A stretch of DNA of 11,436 nt from an uncultured Beijerinckiaceae bacterium (GTDB lineage: Bacteria > Pseudomonadota > Alphaproteobacteria > Rhizobiales > Beijerinckiaceae): contig CALMGA010000380.1 in the NCBI GenBank assembly GCA_937863205.1, positions 1-11,436 on the forward strand, given 5' to 3'. A program made the translations under genes and the position numbers. Numbering within the stretch: position 1 is the first letter of the stretch; each line of letters starts with the position of its first letter. Shown here in pieces: positions 1 to 7,500 of this stretch. The notes beneath the pieces were generated by a model. That model did not search any database. It saw nothing but the letters and a program-made list of their open reading frames with translations, and had not been told where the DNA came from.

Positions 1-183
1 GATGCAAACGCTCTTGCCCGAGCCGGTCGCGCCCGCCACGAGGCAGTGCGGCATGGCGGCGAGGTCGGCGATGATCGTGCGGCCGTACACGTCCTTGCCC
101 AGCGCGATGGGAATCTTCGCTTTGGTTTCGGCCCAGTCGGGGCCTTCGAGCAGTTCGCGCAGCGTTACTTTGACCTTCTTGCT
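1..183 (-). other. ftsK: FtsK/SpoIIIE-type DNA translocase fragment (61 codons up to Walker A)
   Basis: These codons follow the amidase part without a frame break. They match the stretch of FtsK that precedes and includes the nucleotide-binding loop: a VTLRELLE strand-helix, then ALGKD.YG, ADLA.MPH and GATGSGKSV with the catalytic lysine. FtsK is a hexameric, septum-located ATPase that pumps chromosome ends through the closing division site. Its membrane domain, the first part of its motor and everything after Walker A are missing here. The wording MPHCLVAGATGSGKSVCI differs from the MPHLLVAGTTGSGKSV usual in proteobacterial FtsK, and codons such as AAA, GTA, ATT and GTT occur within a short stretch. 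Both would fit DNA from another taxon, but this is inference from 61 codons. Confidence 0.75.
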
Positions 184-513
184 GTTGGCGATCTCGATGC
201 CGACCGAGACCGCGTTGAGGTCGGTTTCGCCGGCCCAGAACGAGCGACCGGCGTGCCACGCGCGATCGGACTCGGCAACGAGCTGCGCAACCCGGCCATC
301 CTCCCACACGAGGTAATGGGACGATACTTCGGCCGCGGGATCGCACAGCCGGGCCAAGGCGGCTTCGGCCGACCTCATGCCGGTGTAGTGCAGGATGAGC
401 GTATCCACCGCGCGACCCCGGCGGTCGCCGAAGTTCGGCGACGGCACGAGCCGCCCGACGAGCCGGCTGTCGGCCTCAGTAAGCGTAACGGACCCGGCAG
501 TAGGGGCGGCCAT
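1..513 (-). CDS. Chimeric reading frame: N-acetylmuramoyl-L-alanine amidase N-terminal half joined to FtsK motor segment (partial)
   Basis: The reading frame starts at ATG 513 and runs off the left edge (171 codons seen). Residues 20-110 are an AmpD/AmiD-type amidase_2 domain, a zinc enzyme that cleaves the MurNAc-L-Ala bond of peptidoglycan. Visible motifs are SPNFGDR (25-31), LHYTG with probable zinc ligand His42, SSHYLV (His66), WHAG (His87), GETDLNA and SVGIEIAN (103-110). The rest of the domain, including the usual GHSD..P.RK.DPG block with the other two zinc ligands, is absent. From residue 111 the sequence is FtsK-like: VTLRELLEG, IPIALGKDVYG, IIADLAAMPH, then Walker A GATGSGKSV (161-169). 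The start is supported by GAGG 6 nt upstream. The amidase as read cannot be active. Either the assembly is mis-joined or this is a genuine fusion. The amidase call for residues 20-110 is firm. The identity of the intact gene is not. Confidence 0.8.
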   Translation of the reverse strand, partial: MAAPTAGSVTLTEADSRLVGRLVPSPNFGDRRGRAVDTLILHYTGMRSAEAALARLCDPAAEVSSHYLVWEDGRVAQLVAESDRAWHAGRSFWAGETDLNAVSVGIEIANSKKVKVTLRELLEGPDWAETKAKIPIALGKDVYGRTIIADLAAMPHCLVAGATGSGKSVCI

Positions 514-808
514 AAACATCCTCGGCGAATTCGGCGCAGCGACCGGGCGGTCCGGCGACGACCACGGTGGGCGGCGGCGGCGGACGCGTGTTGGCGCCGA
601 TCAGGGCGCCGGCGCCGGCGCCGAGCAGGCTGCTGGCGATGACCGCGCCCGGGCCGCCACCGGCCGCACCCGCGATTGCCGCCCCCGTTCCCGCACCGAT
701 CAGGCCGCCGGACGCGGCGCGCTGCTCCGGCGTGTAGCCGCAACCAGCCGTACCCAGTGCCGCGACCGCGATGAGGGCGAAGCCGGTGCTTGAGAAGAAC
801 GTTCGCAT
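476..808 (-). CDS. Small glycine-zipper lipoprotein
   Basis: This 110-residue protein has a lipoprotein-type signal peptide: MRTFF, a hydrophobic core FALIAVAALG, then TAGC with the lipidated cysteine at residue 23. The -3 residue is Thr instead of the usual Leu, so lipidation is likely but not certain. Residues about 34-72 form a glycine-zipper segment of GxxxG/GAxxG spacing (GLIGAGTGAAIAGAAGG, then LLGAGAGALIG), as in OsmB/SlyB-like envelope lipoproteins. A run of five prolines and a short tail with two cysteines (CAEFAEDVYGRPYCRVRY) follow. Glycine zippers insert into or span membranes, so an outer-membrane or periplasmic location is inferred. The gene ends inside the start of the downstream amidase gene, which suggests an envelope-maintenance operon. 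The exact function is unknown. The ATG at 808 has only a weak upstream GAGACC. Confidence 0.75.
   Translation of the reverse strand: MRTFFSSTGFALIAVAALGTAGCGYTPEQRAASGGLIGAGTGAAIAGAAGGGPGAVIASSLLGAGAGALIGANTRPPPPPTVVVAGPPGRCAEFAEDVYGRPYCRVRYAY
520..523 (-). promoter_or_regulatory. Ribosome binding site of the amidase gene
   Basis: On the minus strand GAGG lies 6 nt before ATG 513. This favours that ATG over the in-frame ATG at 519, which overlaps the spacer. The site lies inside the coding sequence of the upstream lipoprotein, whose stop is at 476-478, so the two genes overlap by 38 nt and are probably cotranscribed. Confidence 0.6.
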
Positions 809-1008
809 GAAAGGTCTCGAACTGGAAGCCCCCGCTGCCCAGTGCGCCCACTGGCGTCGGGAAGGGGCCGAGCGTCAAGACCCTGAACCCTGCCGGCTGA
901 TGATTGCGTGAAGGCGCGATCTTTTCACAACGCTTTCCTCACCGTGGGAGACCGCGATGCGCGAACAGGGTTGAGGCGGAGCGAATCGAGGGAACAGCGA
1001 GCGCGCGA

Positions 1009-1037
1009 TTGACCGCGGATGCGCAAAAGCCTAGCAC
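1009..1037 (+). promoter_or_regulatory. Probable sigma70-type promoter of rnpB
   Basis: TTGACC (1009-1014), a 17-nt spacer and TAGCAC (1032-1037) lie 6 nt before the 5' strand of helix P1 of the RNase P RNA. The -35 box is near-consensus and the -10 box weak (T, A and the fifth-position A are kept). A GC-rich discriminator follows. The placement relative to the predicted RNA end is the strongest support. Confidence 0.6.
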
Positions 1038-1042
1038 GCGCT

Positions 1043-1460
<418 letters not shown>

Positions 1461-1475
1461 CCCATCCGCTTCGGC

Positions 1476-1509
1476 GGCGGACCCGAACGCGCCTTCGTTC
1501 GGGTCCGCC
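1476..1509. terminator. Perfect 14-bp hairpin between convergent rnpB and the giant gene
   Basis: GGCGGACCCGAACG (1476-1489) and CGTTCGGGTCCGCC (1496-1509) form a perfect 14-bp inverted repeat with a 6-nt loop, 16 nt after the end of rnpB and 30 nt beyond the stop of the giant minus-strand gene. No T-tract follows on either strand, so it is not a textbook intrinsic terminator. Its position suggests a bidirectional end signal or a 3'-end stabilising stem. Confidence 0.6.
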
Positions 1510-1539
1510 CGGGGATGCGATATCGCCCGTCGATGACGC

Positions 1540-4500
1540 CTAATCCAACCTGCCGGACGCGTGGGCGAGCAAGGTGTACACCTTGCCGCTGTCCGAGCCG
1601 AGGTAGGCGCGCAGCATGCGGTCGTCGTTGGCATCGTCGCTCTGCACCTGACTGAGCAGGCGCTCGAACTCCTGGACGTAGCGATCCACCGTCGTCTTGA
1701 ACTCCCCGTCGGATCCGTATCTCCGGCGGACCTCTTCGAAGGTCTGTCGTCCGCGCCCGACGTAGATCGTCGAGTCGAACGCCGCATCGTCGCCGCGCCG
1801 GTAGCGCTCCCAGGCATCGGAGGCTGCCTCCGCATCGACCATGCGGGCCATGTCGGTCGAGATGCCTTCAACGGACTCGACCGATCGACCATTGACCCTG
1901 GCACCCTGCGCCGGCGGCACGACATCCTCTTCGGCGGAAGCGCGCGCCAGCAGATCCGACAGCCAGCCGTTCTGGCCGCCAGCTTGGCCGTTGGCAGCAC
2001 GCGGCGGAGCGGCCGGCGTCGCCCCCGGAGGATCGGCGCGGCGCGGCTTCGCCGGCTCGTCCAGCCGGCTCTCCGGGCGGACCTGGGGATCGGTGTCGGG
2101 GCGACCTTCGAGCCGCGGCGGCTCGCGACGGATCTCCTCGTCCTGTCGCAGCGCCCGCCGGATCTCCTCGGGCGACAGGTCACGCCGCCGATCCTCGGGA
2201 CGCGTCGGTTCGCGCCGCGAAGGGGCACTCACCGGGGCAGCCTCGCGCGGCGGCTCCGGACGCGGCGCGGGACGCTCCAAGGAGCGCTCCTGGCTACGTT
2301 CAGCGGGTAGGTCGGCTACGACAGGCTGGCGGGGCGGCGGCAGCGCCGCCGGCATCGCGGTGGGCTCCGCCCTACCCTCGGCCAGGCCCTCCGGCACGGC
2401 CAGATCCAGCGAACGACCGGACCGGCTGACCAGACTGGTCAGTTCGCCCAACGCCTTGATCTGGTCGGCCATGACCCGGCGCATGACACCGGCCTGTTCC
2501 GCGGTTTCGCGTGGCAGTTCGGTGGCATTGCGGCGCACCTCTTCGCGTGTGGCCGCCAGTTCCTCCTGGATCATGCGCGACAAGCCGCGCATCTCGGCCG
2601 CCGCCGCCTGGAAGCGCTCGGTTGTCTGGCCGAACAGACCGTCGAGTTCGCCCGCCACCTGCTCGTAGGTTTCGTGCAACGCTGCCGTCGTGCGCTCGCG
2701 TTCCCGACCGGAATTGACCCGGATGGCGGCGAAGCGCTCCTCGATCATCGCCGTCGAGGACTGCGTATGCTCGGACAAGAACGCCCCGATCTCGCGCGCC
2801 CGCGTTTCCGCCTTATGGAAGCCGTCCTCGATCATCCGGGAAAACGCGGTCATCGCGTCGTCGAGCTGCTCGTGCTTGGTGCTGACCATGTCGAGCAGGG
2901 ACGCCAGCGCCTGCTGGCGCTCGCCCATCCGACGCTCCACATCGTTCTGGTTGGCGGCAAGCCGGTCGGAGGTTTCCTGCAGCATGCGGTGGTGGCCGGC
3001 GAGGCGGTCGGCGAGGCCGCCCGCGCCGGCCAGCGTGCGTCCGGCATCCTCGTTGATGCGCCCGACAACCCCCGACATCCGCTCCACGGCGCCGTGGAGA
3101 TCGCCGACGCGTGCGCCGACAACCCTGTCGAAAGCGACGATGTTGTCGTTGGCGCTGCCAACCATCTCCTGCAGGGCGGCGCTGGAGGCGCCGAGCCTTT
3201 CGATGACGTTGCCAAGCTCGCCGCGCAGCACGTCGTTGGTGTGCACCAGGGTTTGCACCGCGCCGCTGACGCTGCGGTTGACGGTGTCGCTGAGTTCCTG
3301 GCTGGTTCGCTCCACCGCGCCGATCAGCCCAGCCTGGCTTTCGCCCAGCGTGTGCACGGCCGCGTCGAGGCTGCCCTTGACCGCTTCGGTGAAGCTGCGC
3401 TGGCGCTCGATCAACGATTGCACCGAACCGCTCACGCTGGTTTCCACAACCGTTTTGAGGCCGGCGGCCGAGCGGTCGAGCGCGCCCGACAGCTCGGCCT
3501 GACGCTCGCCGAGGCTTTCAACCATCTGCTGGCCGTGCTGGGCGATGGTTTCCGTGACGATGGCACCGACGCTGGTCATCTCGGCGGCGACCGCCTTGCC
3601 GCGCTCGGCCAGCGTGTCCACCAGGTGATTGCCTTCGCGGTCGAACAGGGTGCGCAACTCGCCCGAGCGGGCGGCCAATCCCTCGTTCAGCTCGCGCCCC
3701 CGCTCGCCCAGCGTCGTCTCGATGGCCCCGAGCTTCTCGTTCAGCAGGCCGTCGATGGCGCTGGCCCGATCGATCAGGCTGACGGTGAGCGCCCTGCCCT
3801 TCTCGTCGAGGGCGGAGGTGATCAGGCTGAGCGGGCCGACGACCCGCTCGTTGAGACGGGCGACATGGCCGTCAAGCTGCTCGCCGATGGCCGTCGAGCG
3901 GGCGGAAAACACCTCGGCAACCTCCCGGGTGCGGGCGTCCAGGCTGTCGGTCACCTCGCGGCCACCGCTGCTCAGCGTTTGCGCGATCTCGATCGTGCGG
4001 GCGGCCAGCGCTTCGCTGATCTCCCGGCCGCGCGCCTCGAGACCGTCGTTGATGCGAGCAACCAGCGCTTCGAGGTCGTCGGCGACGTCCCTGGCCCGCC
4101 CGATCGCCCGGTTCTCCAAGGTCAGCAGCTGCCGCTCCACGATCGCCGACGCTTCCTCCAGCCGCAACCCGAGCTTGTCGTGGACGTCGTTGCCCTGCAC
4201 GGCGAAGGTGTTCTCGATCGCCCCGAGACGGTCGGCCAGCGTGGCGTTGAAGCGTTCGGCGTGGGTGCCGAAGCTTTCCGTGGCCTCGCCGCCCTGCTCG
4301 ACAAAGGCGGCAAGCCGATCGGACAAGGTTTCGGTGATCCGGTCGGCGTGGGTGGCGATCGCCTCGATCGAGTTGCCGGCGATGGCGGCGAAGCGGTTGT
4401 TGAGCGAGTCGACCTGCTCGGCGAGGCTGGCGATGGCCTGCTGCGTGTTGCCGGCGAAGCTGCGCTGCAGCGTTTCGGCGTGTTGCCCGAGCGAGGCGGC

Positions 4501-7500
4501 GCTGGCGTCCGCGTTGGCGGCAAGCTGCTCGTTCATGCCGTCGATGTGCCCGGCGAGGTTTTCCATCGCCTGCCCAGCGGTCGCGTTGAGACGCTCGTGC
4601 ATGGCGTGGGCGTGCTCGTCGAGGGCGGTGAGCGTTTCCTCGCTCGCGCCGGCCAAGCGCTCGTGCATCGTCCGCACATGGGTTCCGATCGCGTCGACGA
4701 CCTCGCCGGAGGCGCTGCCGAACTGCTCCTGCAGGACGGTCCGATGCGCGTCCAAAGCGGCGATGGTCTCGCCCGCGCGGGCGGCGAGCTGCTCGTTGAG
4801 CGTCGTCGCATGCCGGTCGAGAGCGGAGACGGCAACGGTGCTTGTTTCGCGCAGCAGGGCTTCGAGCCGCCCGGTATGGGTGCCGAGGCCGTCCACCGTG
4901 TCGCGCGAAACCGCCTGAAGCCGGTCGCCGATCGTTCCCGAATGGCTTTCAAGCGCCTCGATCGTATCGGTCGCCGTGGCTTCCAGCCGCTCGTGCAGGC
5001 CCTGCGTGTGCTCGGCCAGGGCTCCGACCGTTTGCTGCGTCGTTTCAACGAGCCGCTCGTGCATCGCCACCGTATGGTTCGAGAGCGCGGCGGTGGTTTC
5101 GGTGGCCAGCGCGTTGAGGCGCTCGTGCATCGCATCGGTGTGGCCGTTGAAGGTGGCGAGGGCCTCGTCGGCGACGCCGCCGATGCGCTCCTGCAGGGCG
5201 TCGGTGTGCGCGGCAAGGGCGTCGATGGCATCGGTGGCGGTGGCGGCAAGGCGCTCGTGCATGGTTGCCGCATGGGTATTCAGGGCGGCGGTGGTTTCCG
5301 CCGTGGTTGCCGCCAGCTGTTCGCGCAGGCCGCCGGTTTGGTCGACAAGCGCCGTCGTCAGCTCCTGCGACGTGTTGGCGAGCTTTTCCCGCATCGTGGC
5401 GGCGTGGATGTTCAACGCGCCGGTGGTGGCGGTCGCCGTTCCGGCCAATCGCTTCTGAAGGTCGCCGGTGTGGCTGACCAGCGCCGCCGTCAGCTCCTGA
5501 GAAGTCACGGCGAGATGTTCCCGCAGCGATGCGGAATGATTGTCCAGCGCGCCGGTCGTTTCCCCCGCCGTCGCCGCGAGTTGCTCGTGCAGCCCGTCGG
5601 TCTGGCCGGCCAGAGCCACGAGCAGGTCCTGCGCCGTGCCGGCGATCCGCTCGTGGAGGGAGGTTGCGTGGGTGTCCAACGCGCCCGTCGTCGTCGCCGC
5701 CGTGGCGGCGATGCGCTCGCCCATCGTCGCGGCGTGGCTGTTGAGCGCGTTGATCGTCAGTCCGGTGGTGGTCGCCAGACGCTTCTCCAAGCCGTCCGTA
5801 TGACCGGCCAGCGCCGCCGTCAGCTCGTCGGAGGTGGCGGCAAGACGCTCGTGCATCGCGGCGGCATGCGCGCTCAGCGCTCCCGTCGTATTCGCGGCGG
5901 CTGAGGTCAAATGCTCGTGGAGCCCCTCGGTGTGGCCGATCAGCGAGCCGGTCAGATCCTGCGCCGTGGTGGCGAATCGCTCACTCATCGTCGCCGAGTG
6001 GCTGTTCAAAGCTGCCGTCGTTTCCGCCGTCACGGCAGCCAGATGCTCGTGGAGCTCTTCGGTATGGCCGACCAGTGAGCCGGTCAGTTCCTGCGACGTG
6101 GCGGCGAGGCGCTCGCCCATCGTCGTCGCGTGGCTGTTGAGAACCTCCACCGTGTCCCCGGTGGATGCCGCCAAGCGTTCGTGCATGCCCTCCGCATGGT
6201 CGGTCAGCGCCGCCGTCAGCTCGTCGGAGGTGGCGGCAAGGCGCTCGCGCATCGCGGCGGCATGGGCGTTCAGCGCCGCCGTGGTTTCCGATGTTGCCGC
6301 CGCCAGATGCTGGTGAAGGCCCTCGGTCTGGCCGACCAGCGAACTGGTCACCTCCTGCGACGTGGCGGCAAGACGCTCGCCCATCATCGTCGCATGGCTG
6401 TTCAAGGCCTCAACCGTGTCGCCGGCGCTCGCCGCCAAGCGTTCCTGCAGGCCGTCGGCATGGCCGACCAGCGCCGCCGTCAGCTCGTCGGAGGTGGCGG
6501 CAAGGCGCTCGTGCATCGCGGCGGCGTGGGCGTTCAGCGCCCCCGTCGTTTCCGCCGTAGCCGCCGCCAGATGCTCGTGAACCCCTTCGGTGTGGCCGAG
6601 CAGCGAGCTTGTCAGCTCCTGCGACGTGGCGGCGAAGCGCTCGGTCATGGCGGCGGCGTGGGCGGTCAAGGCCCCGGTGGATTCGGCGGCCACGGCGGCC
6701 AGGCGCTCGTGGACGCCGTCGGTGTGGCCGATCAGGGCGGCGGACAGGTCTTCCGCCGTGGTGGCGAGGCGCTCGTGCAGATCGACGTGCTGGGCGGCAA
6801 GCGCCTCGTTGGCCGCGCCCAAACGCTCGTGAAGGTTGTCGGCATGGCCGGCCATCACGGCCAGCGTCCCGGCGGCGACTTCGGCCATGCGTTCCCGGAT
6901 GATCTCGTGATGTGTGCCCAGAGCCGCCGCCGTCTGCTCGGCCGCCGCCGTCAGGCGTTCGTGCAGCCCTTCGGTCTGCCCCTGCAACGAGCCGGCGATC
7001 TCGTCGGCGGTGAGGGCGAACCTGTTGTGCAGGTCCATTCCGTGCTGTTCGAAGCGGGCGTGCGCCTTGGCCTGGCTGTCGTCGAGAAGCTGCGCGAAGC
7101 TACCGCACGAGGACTCAAAGGCGGCGCGCGCCGTTTGCGTGCGCTCGCCGATCAGGCCGGCGACCCGCGTCCCGACCTCGTCGAGATTGGCGTGGAGGGC
7201 GTCACCATGGGTGAACACCACCTCGTGCAGGCGGTTGCCGGTCTCCTGGAGCTGCCCGGCGAGATGGTCGCCGCGCTCCATGATCCGGTCGCCGGTCTGC
7301 GTCAGCTGCCCGGTCAGGTGGTCCCCGCGCGTCACGATGAGATCGCCGATGCGGCGGCCGGCCTCGTCGAGGCGCAGCACCACGTCGTCGACGCGGGCGC
7401 CGAGATCGCCGACGACCTCCTGGCCGGCGGCGGCGATGCGGCCCTCGAGGTCGCCCGTGCGGCCGCTGATCGCCTCGACCACGCCCTCGGTGGTCTGCTT

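Noticed and set aside
46..642. Plus-strand open frame opposite the amidase and lipoprotein
   Set aside because: The minus strand encodes recognisable amidase, FtsK and lipoprotein motifs over the same bases. The plus-strand product is Arg-rich with no motif.
2674..5904. 1076-codon plus-strand open frame
   Set aside because: It lies wholly antisense to the giant gene and mirrors the 66-bp repeats. Repeats whose length is divisible by 3 keep all frames open together, and the product (Arg/Gly/Val-rich, no family motif) looks like a shadow.
4336..7029. 66-bp tandem repeats considered as a CRISPR or noncoding satellite array
   Set aside because: There are no alternating unique spacers, the period is a multiple of 3, and the units encode a coherent amphipathic 22-residue helix with mostly silent or conservative changes.
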